Shown here: positions 41,150 through 48,859 of the stretch, piece by piece
How positions within the stretch are numbered: the stretch's first letter is position 1
Layout of the letters: every line of letters begins with the position of its first letter
Source: Butyrivibrio sp. CB08
Lineage (GTDB): Bacteria; Bacillota; Clostridia; Lachnospirales; Lachnospiraceae
Direction: 5' to 3'
Length of the DNA stretch: 64,000 bases
Assembly (NCBI RefSeq): GCF_003625485.1
Contig: NZ_RAIR01000005.1
Span: 124,001-188,000, forward strand
Position numbers and translations under genes: made by a program
The notes under the pieces: model-generated
The model's input: only the letters and a program-made list of their open reading frames with translations
The model's database searches: none
Told to the model about the DNA's origin: nothing

Positions 41150-41761
41150 TTGTTTGGAATGTTTATTAGTGAATTCATTGGCGCATTATTACAGGTGTTG
41201 TTGTTTTCTTTGATCCCGCTGATCTTTTGGCTTGCATTTGCCAGAAAAAAACAGGGCTTTTTTAGGTGGATAGGTATTAAAAAGGTAAAGCATGAAGGGA
41301 AATGGTGGATCACAGCATGTGCAATCCTTATTGCGACAGGACTATATGTTGGTTTAACAATATTTGTAATCCGTTTTCTTCCCGAAGGAGTGACCACAGC
41401 AGGTAGTAACTTCGCAGGTAAAGGATTCTCTGCATTTCCTGCAGTGTTGGCATATGGCTTTATTCGTACCGGATTATCCGAAGAAATAGTTTTCAGAGGG
41501 TTTTTATTAAAACGTTTTGGTGAAAAATTTGGGATGATCGCCGGAAATATCATACAGGCAATTCTGTTTGGTATGATGCATGGAATCCCTTTTGGTTTAG
41601 CAACACACAATATAGTGGTGGCTATAGCGATGACTGTACTTCCTGGGGCGTTTGGATGGTTTCAGGGATGGCTTAATGAGAAAAGATGTGATGGGAGTAT
41701 TATTCCAAGCTGGCTTTTGCATGGAATGATCAATGTAATAGTAGCGACGAAAACACTATAA
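41150..41761 (+). CDS. CPBP-family intramembrane protease
   Basis: 203 residues from a TTG start with GGGAGGA 10 bases upstream. The CPBP/Abi motifs are present: GLSEEIVFRGFLLKRF near residue 108 (EExxxR), FGMMHGIPFG near 143 (His) and SWLLHGMINVI near 186 (second His). Such proteins cleave membrane substrates or act in bacteriocin self-immunity; the function here is open. About six helices. It sits alone after the ICMT gene and is followed by a weak hairpin. Confidence 0.86.
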   Translation: MFGMFISEFIGALLQVLLFSLIPLIFWLAFARKKQGFFRWIGIKKVKHEGKWWITACAILIATGLYVGLTIFVIRFLPEGVTTAGSNFAGKGFSAFPAVLAYGFIRTGLSEEIVFRGFLLKRFGEKFGMIAGNIIQAILFGMMHGIPFGLATHNIVVAIAMTVLPGAFGWFQGWLNEKRCDGSIIPSWLLHGMINVIVATKTL

Positions 41762-41820
41762 CGCGAGTAATATGAATTGGGCAGGGGGCTTTTCTTTTGC
41801 CCAATTTATGTTATCATGTT

Positions 41821-41836
41821 GTTAGCCAACGCTAAC
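41821..41836 (+). promoter_or_regulatory. Inverted repeat GTTAGC-caac-GCTAAC before a methyltransferase gene
   Basis: A perfect 6-bp inverted repeat with 4-base centre, 18 bases before the methyltransferase start, overlapping the leader. The TTAGCnnnnGCTAA form resembles half sites of DtxR-type metal regulators, but no such gene is present here. Confidence 0.5.
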
Positions 41837-41853
41837 AAAGGAGGGGTATCGAA

Positions 41854-42474
41854 ATGGGACTTTTTAAAAACTATGTCAATCAGACCAGAAAACCTGAAGG
41901 ATTCCTGGGAAAAATGATGATTGATAACATGAACAGCGGACATGCCAAAATGGCTGACTGGGGGATGTCACATCTGGATGTGAATCCCAGCGAGATGGTT
42001 GAACTGGGCTGCGGAGGTGGAAGAAATGCAGGGGAGCTGATGAAACGTTACTCTTCAGCCAATATGACTGCAATTGATTATTCGCCGCTTTCTGTTGAAA
42101 AGGCCACTGAGTACAACCAGGAGATGATAAAGGGTGGAAGATGCAAAGTGGAGCAGGGAGATGTATCAAATCTTCACCTTCCAGAAGGAAAGTATGATCT
42201 GGCAACTGCATTTGAGACCATCTATTTCTGGCCAGGGCTTGAGAAGTGCTTTTCGGAAGTAAATAAGGTTCTAAAGCCCGGCGGAACATTTATGATTGTT
42301 AATGAGTCTGATGGCTGCGATAAAGCCAGTCTTAATTTTGAGAAGATAATTGATGGTATGAGATGCCATACAGCTACAGAAATTGTAACTTCTTTGAAGA
42401 ATGCGGGATTTTCCAAAGTCATTACTGATCATCATGAATCTAAACCTTGGATAACCGTCATTGCAGAGAAATGA
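41854..42474 (+). CDS. Class I SAM-dependent methyltransferase
   Basis: 206 residues. Motif I is MVELGCGGGRNAGEL near residue 46, AIDYSPLSVEKA near 73 is the acidic loop, QGDVSNLHLPEG near 103 binds adenine and VLKPGGTFMIVNES near 142 is the post-motif strand, the UbiE/Coq5-like arrangement. The substrate is unknown. AAAGGAGGGG upstream. Next comes a gene fusing an MBL hydrolase to another methyltransferase, 22 bases on, so the two genes form one operon likely working on a common small molecule. Confidence 0.87.
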   Translation: MGLFKNYVNQTRKPEGFLGKMMIDNMNSGHAKMADWGMSHLDVNPSEMVELGCGGGRNAGELMKRYSSANMTAIDYSPLSVEKATEYNQEMIKGGRCKVEQGDVSNLHLPEGKYDLATAFETIYFWPGLEKCFSEVNKVLKPGGTFMIVNESDGCDKASLNFEKIIDGMRCHTATEIVTSLKNAGFSKVITDHHESKPWITVIAEK

Positions 42475-42496
42475 GGCTGATTTCGGGAGGAAAGAA

Positions 42497-44014
42497 ATGT
42501 CTAGAAAAGCATCAAATTTCCAGAAAGTTGTAATGTCCTGGGGATATCGCGGAAAAGAAATATTTAAGCCGCTAAATACGGGATGGATTGATGATAATGT
42601 GGCCTGTGTAAGGGAATGGATCGCAAATATCTTCTTTTATACCAAAAATGGCACAACAATCATGATCGATGCCGGATATAACTACGAGCGTCTTGCAGAG
42701 AAGATGAAATGGCTTGATATAGAGCCATCGAGCATAAAAGATATTCTGATAACACACCAGGATACTGATCATGTCGGTGCTGTAGAGAGAGATTCTGACG
42801 GACTATTCAGGAATGCGAAACTTTATATAAGTGAAATTGAGAACAGGTATATGACGGGCGAGAAGCACCGCAAGGTAATCTTTGGACTGTATAAGCTTCC
42901 TATGGTGAAAAGCGATAACGAGAGAAAGCTGCTAAAAGATGGCGACGTATTTTACATTAAGGACATCAAGGTAGAAGTGATCCTTGTTCCGGGACACACA
43001 TGGGGGCATATGGTTTATCTTATTGATGATTCATATCTTTTTACCGGAGATACGATATGGTTTGGCGCAGATGGCGGCTACAGCTTTATCAATGCTTTGG
43101 CAGAGGATAATGAAGTGTCAAAAAAGTCCCTGGCAAAGCTTGAGAAGCTTCTTCGCGATAGGGGTATAAGTCCGAAGGTGATAACAGGACATACAGGATG
43201 GTCTGATGATCTGGATTTTGTATTCGCGCATAGAGACCAGGTCTGCAACAGTATGAAGAGGCAAAAACCTCATGATCCCAACGCTCCGTACGATGGATAT
43301 GATGAGAGGGAAGATACCGAAGAAAAGGCAAGAACTGAGCGGTTAAAAAAGGCAGTTCCTGTATCTGACAGAATCCAGAGCGCTTATCATGATTCAAAAA
43401 ATATTTATGATGATGTACTTACACAGGGGAGCTTTCTGAGCAGGCAGTACATCCGCTTTTTCTGGAGTGGAACTGATGACAATGAGATTGCAAGGAAGGT
43501 ACTAAGCTATGTACCGGATGATTTCTCTGGAACGCTTCTGGATGTACCTGTAGGAACGGCGGTATTTACAGAAAAGAAGTGGAGAGACCTATCTGATGCG
43601 CAGATAACCTGCCTTGATTACAGTGTTGATATGCTGGAGCAGGCAAAGAGAAGGCTTGAGGATTGTAAGCATATTTCTTTTGTTCAGGGAGACGTGGGAA
43701 AGCTTCCTCTTGCTGATGGCAGCCAGGATATTGTTATGAGTATGAATGGATTTCACGCATTTCCTGACAAATACAAAGCTTTTAAAGAGACTTTTCGTGT
43801 CCTTAAGAAGGGAGGCAGGTTTATTGCCTGTTTCTATATTAAGGGAAAATGCGGGCGCACAGACTGGCTCGTAAAGAATATTCTGTCCAGGAAGGGCTGG
43901 TTTACACCGCCATTCCCTACAGAAGAGCAGCTCCTTCGTATTCTTCATAAGCTTTACTCAGAGGTGGAATACCATGTGGATGGTTCCATGGTGTATTTTA
44001 TGGGTAAAAAATAA
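42497..44014 (+). CDS. MBL-fold hydrolase fused to a SAM methyltransferase
   Basis: 505 residues. Residues ~30-250 form an MBL domain with ILITHQDTDHVGAV near 84, a metal motif with Asp in place of the third His (HxDxDH), followed by PGHTWGHMVYL near 158, TGDTIW near 180 and TGHTGW near 232. After a charged linker (~260-320) a class I methyltransferase runs from GTLLDVPVGTAVFTEKKW near 346, through CLDYSVDML and VQGDVGKLPLADGS, to LKKGGRFIACFY. GGGAGG 6 bases before 42497 supports the start. It may hydrolyse and methylate the same compound, as inference. Confidence 0.82.
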   Translation: MSRKASNFQKVVMSWGYRGKEIFKPLNTGWIDDNVACVREWIANIFFYTKNGTTIMIDAGYNYERLAEKMKWLDIEPSSIKDILITHQDTDHVGAVERDSDGLFRNAKLYISEIENRYMTGEKHRKVIFGLYKLPMVKSDNERKLLKDGDVFYIKDIKVEVILVPGHTWGHMVYLIDDSYLFTGDTIWFGADGGYSFINALAEDNEVSKKSLAKLEKLLRDRGISPKVITGHTGWSDDLDFVFAHRDQVCNSMKRQKPHDPNAPYDGYDEREDTEEKARTERLKKAVPVSDRIQSAYHDSKNIYDDVLTQGSFLSRQYIRFFWSGTDDNEIARKVLSYVPDDFSGTLLDVPVGTAVFTEKKWRDLSDAQITCLDYSVDMLEQAKRRLEDCKHISFVQGDVGKLPLADGSQDIVMSMNGFHAFPDKYKAFKETFRVLKKGGRFIACFYIKGKCGRTDWLVKNILSRKGWFTPPFPTEEQLLRILHKLYSEVEYHVDGSMVYFMGKK

Positions 44015-44042
44015 GAAGGAATTGCTGGAAGATGGCGTGATA

Positions 44043-44075
44043 AACAAGAGCTTGGCGAAGAGCCAGGCTCTTGTT
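44043..44075 (+). other. Hairpin after the MBL-methyltransferase fusion gene
   Basis: AACAAGAGC and GCTCTTGTT, a perfect 9-bp stem with a nested TTGGC/GCCAG pair. It lacks a T tail, so it could be an mRNA-end structure and not a classic terminator. Confidence 0.45.
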
Positions 44076-44102
44076 ATGTGTACAAATCTCCTGACATTAC
44101 CA

Positions 44103-44131
44103 TTGACCTGTGAATATTTATATAGTAATAT
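44103..44131 (+). promoter_or_regulatory. Promoter of the first TetR gene
   Basis: TTGACC at 44103-44108 and TAATAT at 44126-44131 are 17 bases apart; two operator-like palindromes overlap and follow it. Confidence 0.7.
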
Positions 44132-44134
44132 TCA
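44111..44134 (+). promoter_or_regulatory. TetR-type operator 1
   Basis: TGAATATT and AATATTCA, perfect 8-bp arms with an 8-base centre, covering the spacer and -10 box of the tetR promoter. Confidence 0.6.
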
Positions 44135-44136
44135 TG

Positions 44137-44162
44137 GTGAACATATACATATAAATGTTCAC
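44137..44162 (+). promoter_or_regulatory. TetR-type operator 2
   Basis: GTGAACAT and ATGTTCAC, perfect 8-bp arms with a 10-base centre, 27 bases centre-to-centre from operator 1 and 30 bases before the start codon. Confidence 0.6.
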
Positions 44163-44191
44163 GCAAATTTTCGAACGAAAGGATAATCTAT

Positions 44192-44773
44192 ATGTCCGGT
44201 GGTTTTACTGAAAAAGAAAGGGAAGAAATACGAAAAAAGCTTCTAAACTCGGGATATGAACTGGGTACCGAAATTGGTCTCAAGAAAATGACTGTAGCCA
44301 TGATCGCCAAAAGTACAGGTATTGCGGTAGGTTCATTTTATAACTTTTATGCATCTAAGGAAGAGTTTGTGGTCGCGATGATAAGGGATACCGAAGCGAG
44401 ATTCGAAAGGGAAATGACATCGTATTTTTCCAAGGATGGTACCATCACCCTGAAGAAGTTTTTGGAGGTTTTCCGTGGGAACTTTAAACCTGAGAACAAC
44501 TTTCTTCTTAGGATGAAACTGGATGACTGGGTATGGCTAAAATCACACATCACGGACAGCATTTACCTTAATAAAACCAATGAACTTAATAAATTTGAGA
44601 CCATATTTACAAAGATCAAAGGGATCAGACAGGATGTCGAACCGGGTGTGGCAGTCAATTTCATCAAGTCTATTTATGCCCTGTATCAGAACAGAGATAC
44701 GTTGTTTGAAGATTCACTTCAGACGAATGTGGATCTTATATTTGAGACTTTATACAGATATTTGAAAGATTGA
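44192..44773 (+). CDS. TetR-family transcriptional regulator
   Basis: 193 residues. The DNA-binding domain is at the N-terminus, with GLKKMTVAMIAKSTGIAVGSFYNFYASKEEFV as its helix-turn-helix region near residues 28-60, given here only as a landmark; the rest is the helical ligand and dimer domain. AAAGGA precedes the ATG. Two palindromes overlap its promoter, so it likely represses itself and the four-helix membrane gene 21 bases downstream. The inducer is unknown. Confidence 0.88.
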   Translation: MSGGFTEKEREEIRKKLLNSGYELGTEIGLKKMTVAMIAKSTGIAVGSFYNFYASKEEFVVAMIRDTEARFEREMTSYFSKDGTITLKKFLEVFRGNFKPENNFLLRMKLDDWVWLKSHITDSIYLNKTNELNKFETIFTKIKGIRQDVEPGVAVNFIKSIYALYQNRDTLFEDSLQTNVDLIFETLYRYLKD

Positions 44774-44794
44774 TAAAGGGAGAGGAGTAAATAT

Positions 44795-45286
44795 ATGTTA
44801 TTAGCGGTTATCGAAGGAATATTACTTAGTTTTACACTGCTTATGATCTGTGTGATAAATATTAAGAACGGTCCGGTGGGAGGAGTACATTACTACGAAA
44901 AAGATGTACGGGACAGAGTTGTGGAAATGGGACTTTTAACGGAAAAAGAGATTAAAAGAAATAAGAGCCTTTCATGTATTCCGTTCTTTGTTATGATGAT
45001 ATTAGTATGCCCGGTCATGGTGTTTTTCCTGAATGGGGCTTCAGGTTTTATGGAGGGTTTCATTCAGCTTCTTACTGCTTACATGATATGTAATCTTTTT
45101 GACCGTCTTTTCATTGACTGGTATTGGGTTGGACATACAAAAGCCTGGATCATTCCGGGAACCGAGGATCTTATGCCTTATATACCTAAGAATGCATTGA
45201 TCAGAAAATGGGTGATATCCATGATCATGTATCCGGTATTTGCGGCGCTTCTGTCATTTGTTTTTACAAAGCTAGCCTTGTATTGA
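44795..45286 (+). CDS. Four-helix membrane protein downstream of TetR
   Basis: 163 residues of unknown function. Hydrophobic segments lie at about 4-23, 64-83, 87-107 and 137-158; the loop between the first two is charged (YYEKDVRDRVVEMGLLTEKEIKR). Motifs YWVGHTKAWIIPGTEDLMPYIP near 110-131 may be a conserved reentrant region. GGGAGAGGAG supports the start. It follows the tetR gene by 21 bases and is probably its main target. It may be an efflux or resistance helper, but I see no known family pattern. Confidence 0.65.
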   Translation: MLLAVIEGILLSFTLLMICVINIKNGPVGGVHYYEKDVRDRVVEMGLLTEKEIKRNKSLSCIPFFVMMILVCPVMVFFLNGASGFMEGFIQLLTAYMICNLFDRLFIDWYWVGHTKAWIIPGTEDLMPYIPKNALIRKWVISMIMYPVFAALLSFVFTKLALY

Positions 45287-45310
45287 TTATTTCGGTCTGA
45301 TGGCACCAAT

Positions 45311-45336
45311 GAGCGCTTTTATAAAACTATGCGCTC
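45311..45336 (+). other. Short hairpin after the TetR-linked membrane gene
   Basis: GAGCGC and GCGCTC, perfect 6-bp arms with a 14-base loop, no T tail. A stabilising or regulatory mRNA structure. Confidence 0.35.
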
Positions 45337-45368
45337 GCAACCAAATTTAACAAAAAATAGCAAAATAT

Positions 45369-45407
45369 GTAAGCTTCGCTTGGTAGACAGGTGGAGCTTA
45401 CTTTTTT
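45369..45407 (+). terminator. Terminator before the acyltransferase gene
   Basis: GTAAGCT pairs with AGCTTAC across a long loop, followed by six T. Confidence 0.7.
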
Positions 45408-45452
45408 ATGATTGAGAAAAATGTTAAAATATTTAGCAAAGGTGGTAGAAAC

Positions 45453-46529
45453 ATGAGAAAGGTATATTTGGATAATATTCGCTGGATAACAGTGGTGCTG
45501 GTTGTAATCTATCATGTGATTTACATATTCAACGGCGTTATACAACACGGAATTATCGGCCCCTTCAGTGAACATCAGCCCCAGGATACATACCAGTACA
45601 TTGTATATCCTTGGTTTATGTTACTTCTGTTTGTGGTATCCGGCATGTCAGCCCGCTATGAACTAATTAAACGAACAGAAAAGGAATTTATCAGCGTAAG
45701 GACGAGAAAGTATCTTGTACCATCAACAATCGGCCTTCTGGTTTTCGGTTGGATTCTTGGCTATTACAACATGCTGATGTCTGGTGCATTTAATTCCATG
45801 AACAACGTACCGGGACCAATCCTTTTCCTGATAATGGCAGTCAGCGGCGCAGGCCCTCTGTGGTACGTTCAGATGCTTTGGCTCTTCAGCCTGATACTGG
45901 TACTGATCAGAAGGATTGAAAAAGACAGATTCTATAATATCTGTGGTAAAGCAAATCTTTTGACACTTATACTTCTTGTTATACCCGTATATGGAGCGGC
46001 GCAGATACTTAACACACCGATGATTGTGGTATACAGATTCGGTATCTACGGACTGGGCTTTATGATCGGCTACTTTGTATTGTCCCATGACGAAGTGATG
46101 GATCGACTTGGTAAAAACTGGCTGTTATTAAGCATCCTTGCCTTCGCATCCTGCATAGCCTTTGTGATTTTATATAAAGGTCAGCCTTATCCGGATCACG
46201 TAGTTCTGGACACAATCATGTGCAATGTATACGCATGGTTTGGAACTCTCGGTATACTTGCCTTCATGAAAAAATGGGGAAATTTCACGAATGCTTTCTC
46301 AAAGTGGATGTGCCGAAAATCATGGGGCCTCTACGTATTCCATTATCTGATGATAGCGGTCAGCGGATGGTATCTGCATACATTATGTCCGTTCCTTGCC
46401 CCTGTCATCGTATACCTGTTGGTTGCAATAGCAGCATTCGCAGGCTCCTACCTTCTGTATGAAATCATGAGCCGCATACCTTTCATAAGGTGGTGTGTTC
46501 TGGGAATAAAAAAGGAGAAGAAAGAATGA
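45453..46529 (+). CDS. Acyltransferase family 3 membrane protein
   Basis: 358 residues with about ten membrane helices. The N-terminal signature DNIRWITVVLVVIYHVIY contains the conserved R and H of the AT3 family (OafA/OpgC-like), which acylate surface or secreted glycans and peptides. The start at 45453 follows AAGGTGG; a longer frame back to 45408 is possible but less supported. The stop overlaps the start of an HTH/AbrB gene (ATGA). The substrate is unknown; a cell-envelope glycan is usual. Confidence 0.83.
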   Translation: MRKVYLDNIRWITVVLVVIYHVIYIFNGVIQHGIIGPFSEHQPQDTYQYIVYPWFMLLLFVVSGMSARYELIKRTEKEFISVRTRKYLVPSTIGLLVFGWILGYYNMLMSGAFNSMNNVPGPILFLIMAVSGAGPLWYVQMLWLFSLILVLIRRIEKDRFYNICGKANLLTLILLVIPVYGAAQILNTPMIVVYRFGIYGLGFMIGYFVLSHDEVMDRLGKNWLLLSILAFASCIAFVILYKGQPYPDHVVLDTIMCNVYAWFGTLGILAFMKKWGNFTNAFSKWMCRKSWGLYVFHYLMIAVSGWYLHTLCPFLAPVIVYLLVAIAAFAGSYLLYEIMSRIPFIRWCVLGIKKEKKE

Positions 46530-46960
46530 GTTTTGCAGACAATCTTATGGAATTAAGAAAGATTAATAACCTGTCACAGGAGGAAATTGCTGAGAAGATA
46601 GGCGTATCCAGACAGACGCTTTCAAAATATGAGACCGGAGAGTCGCTGCCGGACATAAAGAGATGTAAGATGCTGGCTGACCTCTTTGGTGTATCCATGG
46701 ACGACCTTATCTCATATGAAAAGAATGATTCGGACAACCTGGGATATGCTATACCGCCGAAAGGAAAACATATCTTTGGAATGGTCAAAGTGGGAGATAA
46801 GGGTCAGATCGTCATTCCTGCCAAAGCAAGAAAGATCTTCGATATTAAAACAGGCGACAATCTGATTGTCCTCGGAGATGAATTCCAGGGTATAGCTCTT
46901 ATTAAGGAGACGGGCCTTCTCGGTCTTATCAACAGTGCGAAAGAAAGTATAACTGACTAA
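46526..46960 (+). CDS. XRE helix-turn-helix fused to AbrB/SpoVT domain
   Basis: 144 residues. An XRE domain occupies the N-terminus (NNLSQEEIAEKIGVSRQTLSKYETGES near 14-40, as landmark), followed by a linker and a C-terminal SpoVT_AbrB swapped-hairpin domain (VKVGDKGQIVIPAKARKIFDI then DNLIVLGDE). Both halves bind DNA, so the protein may bridge two sites. AAAGGAG precedes the ATG, which overlaps the acyltransferase stop. Coupling suggests control of the acyltransferase operon. Confidence 0.85.
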   Translation: MSFADNLMELRKINNLSQEEIAEKIGVSRQTLSKYETGESLPDIKRCKMLADLFGVSMDDLISYEKNDSDNLGYAIPPKGKHIFGMVKVGDKGQIVIPAKARKIFDIKTGDNLIVLGDEFQGIALIKETGLLGLINSAKESITD

Positions 46961-46977
46961 AAGAATGTAGGAAGAAT

Positions 46978-47415
46978 ATGAGAGAAATAACACATAACGA
47001 AGTAAGCAAACTATATGACTGTATTCATGAGCTTTCAGAATATCACAATAAAACATCTGTGAATTTCAAGGGGTATTATCCTTTGAATCCATACGAAAAT
47101 ACCCTGGAATCTTTTAAAAATGCATTACGAAAAAAAGAATCCTATATTGCAGTCACTGAAATTGAAGACCGGATTATCGGCTTCTGCAAAGTCGATATTA
47201 AAGGAGAAATCGGTAAACTGGACTATTTGGTGGTAAAAGAGAAATTCAGGGGAAAAGGTTTTGGAAAGGAACTCATGGACTGGGCGATGCTAGTGTTTGA
47301 CCAAAACAATGTCAGACATATCGAAGTTAAAGTGGTTGATGGCAACAAGGCGATTCATTTGTATGAAAAGTATGGTTTCAAAATGAAATCTCACATATTG
47401 GGGATTGAGCGATAA
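46978..47415 (+). CDS. GNAT-family acetyltransferase
   Basis: 145 residues with the acetyl-CoA motif VVKEKFRGKGFGKELM near residue 82 and the closing NKAIHLYEKYGFKM near 122. Substrate unknown. The start follows GTAGGAAG by a few bases, 17 bases after the HTH-AbrB gene, so it may belong to the same transcript. The sequence is more AT-rich than the left half of the window, matching an accessory region. Confidence 0.8.
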   Translation: MREITHNEVSKLYDCIHELSEYHNKTSVNFKGYYPLNPYENTLESFKNALRKKESYIAVTEIEDRIIGFCKVDIKGEIGKLDYLVVKEKFRGKGFGKELMDWAMLVFDQNNVRHIEVKVVDGNKAIHLYEKYGFKMKSHILGIER

Positions 47416-47585
47416 ATTTTAATATAACATATTACAGAAGAGAATCATTGGTATAACAAGTTCTAAAATTCAAGTTATTCACTCTACGGAGCGTAGAAAC
47501 CGCTTAAAATCACCATATTCTACGATGCGTGGGTGTGATTGAAAATCAAGTTATAGAATAATCAAGCCAGAAAGGAGGAAAACAG
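47416..47585. other. Leader of the XRE-zinc-ribbon gene with paired CTACG repeats
   Basis: TCTACG-gag-CGTAGA at 47483-47497 is a perfect 6-bp palindrome; a second site at 47520-47532 (CTACG, then CGTGG) matches imperfectly, about 36 bases away. They could be operators of the downstream XRE regulator. No gene is visible in this stretch. Confidence 0.35.
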
Positions 47586-48191
47586 ATGGACCAAATAAAG
47601 ATTGGAAAATTTATCGCTGATGAAAGAAAAAGAAAAGGATATACACAAAAGCAATTATCAGAAAAATTAGAAATCAGTGATAAAACAATTTCCAAGTGGG
47701 AAAGAGGAAATGGTTTTCCAGAAGTATCGCTGTTATTTCCATTATGTAATGAACTTGAGATAACAGTAAATGAATTATTATCTGGTGAAAGAGTATCTGA
47801 AGAAGACTATCGTAAGAAAGCGGAGGAAAATATGGTGAATTTAGTGAGAGAAGCAGAGGAAAGCAAAAAGAAAATAATACTATCTGCAATAGTTGCAGGA
47901 CTTACAATTATTGCTGCGTTACCATTGTTTATGATATCGGGAATGCTCGAGATGGAGAATTGGCTTAGAGTTACAATTATCATTATAGGGGGTGTGGTAG
48001 TTTTCGGAGGAATAGCAGTGGCCTGCGTTCTGGATAGAGATGCTGGAGCTTTTGAGTGTCCTGAATGCAATAATAGATTTGTACCTGATATGAAGGCATA
48101 TGTTATGGGACCACATACAATAACAAAGCGAAAATTAGTATGTCCTCATTGTGGTGCGCACAAGTATTGTAAAAAAGTGCTTACAAAGTAA
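47586..48191 (+). CDS. XRE regulator with membrane helices and zinc ribbon
   Basis: 201 residues. N-terminal XRE helix-turn-helix (SDKTISKWERGNGFPEVSLL near 35-54), a helical segment to ~92, two hydrophobic helices (about 94-114 and 123-146) and a C-terminal zinc ribbon with CPECNNRF and CPHCGAHKYC, four spaced cysteines plus one extra. GAAAGGAGG precedes the ATG. It would be a membrane-tethered DNA-binding protein sensing metal, redox or membrane state through the ribbon. It stands alone and is AT-rich. Confidence 0.83.
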   Translation: MDQIKIGKFIADERKRKGYTQKQLSEKLEISDKTISKWERGNGFPEVSLLFPLCNELEITVNELLSGERVSEEDYRKKAEENMVNLVREAEESKKKIILSAIVAGLTIIAALPLFMISGMLEMENWLRVTIIIIGGVVVFGGIAVACVLDRDAGAFECPECNNRFVPDMKAYVMGPHTITKRKLVCPHCGAHKYCKKVLTK

Positions 48192-48261
48192 AATCGGAAG
48201 ATAAAGAGGTTATCAGATGTATTCCGTGGCGTAGAAATGCGACTGGACTAAGAGGTGAAAA

Positions 48262-48732
48262 ATGAAAGAGTTCATAAAACTGGATGAATCTTATTTATCT
48301 CCTATAGCTGAATTATATCGACAGGCTTTCATGGGCGCTCCATGGAATGATGATTGGAGTGATAGGAGGCAACTTGAAGAGTATATAAAGGATGTGTCCG
48401 GACACTTCCGGGGGCTTAATTATGGGCTTCTGATAGACGGTAAACTGGTAGCAGTATCCTTGGGAACGGTCCGTCATTGGTGGGAAGGAACAAATTACAA
48501 TATCGAAGAGTTCTGCGTCGACCCGGGGCTTCAAGGAAAGGGCATAGGCTCTGAGTTTATGAAAATGATCGAGAGTGAAATACAAAAGCAGGGGATTGCC
48601 GGCATCTTTCTTCAGACAGATGAGGATAAACCGTCGTACGGATTTTATCTCAAGAACGGATACAAAGACCTTGATCTGCATGTTAGCTTATATAAAAGCG
48701 TTGTGCAACGAATTTCAGAGGATGAAAAATGA
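48262..48732 (+). CDS. GNAT-family acetyltransferase
   Basis: 156 residues with the acetyl-CoA loop DPGLQGKGIGSEFM near residue 87 and KPSYGFYLKNGYKDL near 120. The N-terminus (LSPIAELYRQAFMGAPWNDDWSD as landmark) resembles the group acting on small amines or aminoglycosides, but the substrate cannot be assigned. GAGGTG precedes the ATG. It ends 20 bases before a G-U-rich terminator. Confidence 0.8.
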   Translation: MKEFIKLDESYLSPIAELYRQAFMGAPWNDDWSDRRQLEEYIKDVSGHFRGLNYGLLIDGKLVAVSLGTVRHWWEGTNYNIEEFCVDPGLQGKGIGSEFMKMIESEIQKQGIAGIFLQTDEDKPSYGFYLKNGYKDLDLHVSLYKSVVQRISEDEK

Positions 48733-48751
48733 AAACATTTATTATGATTGG

Positions 48752-48787
48752 CGGCTTGGAGGGCTTTGCTCTTCGGGCCGTTTTTTT
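48752..48787 (+). terminator. Terminator before the second TetR operon
   Basis: CGGCTTGGAGG pairs with TCTTCGGGCCG through several G-U pairs, then seven T. Confidence 0.7.
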
Positions 48788-48792
48788 GCCCT

Positions 48793-48820
48793 TGACGGCT
48801 AATTTAAATTAGCCTATAAT
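48793..48820 (+). promoter_or_regulatory. Promoter of the second TetR operon
   Basis: TTGACG at 48793-48798 and TATAAT at 48815-48820, 16 bases apart. Both ends lie in perfect palindromes. Confidence 0.75.
48798..48813 (+). promoter_or_regulatory. TetR-type operator, 16-bp palindrome
   Basis: GCTAATTTAAATTAGC, a perfect 16-base palindrome filling the promoter spacer of a tetR gene. Confidence 0.72.
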
Positions 48821-48848
48821 TTAGCTAATTCAAATTAGCTAAATTATA
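48815..48848 (+). promoter_or_regulatory. TetR-type operator, 34-bp palindrome
   Basis: Two perfect 16-base arms (left arm TATAATTTAGCTAATT, right arm its exact complement) around CA, starting at the -10 box and ending 11 bases before the start codon. The inner AGCTAATT/AATTAGCT shares its core with the operator at 48798. Confidence 0.75.
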
Positions 48849-48859
48849 GAGGAAACAAA

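Noticed and set aside
41775..41806. Terminator after the CPBP gene
   Set aside because: AATTGGGCA and TGCCCAATT form a perfect 9-bp stem, but no T run follows on the + strand; function unclear.
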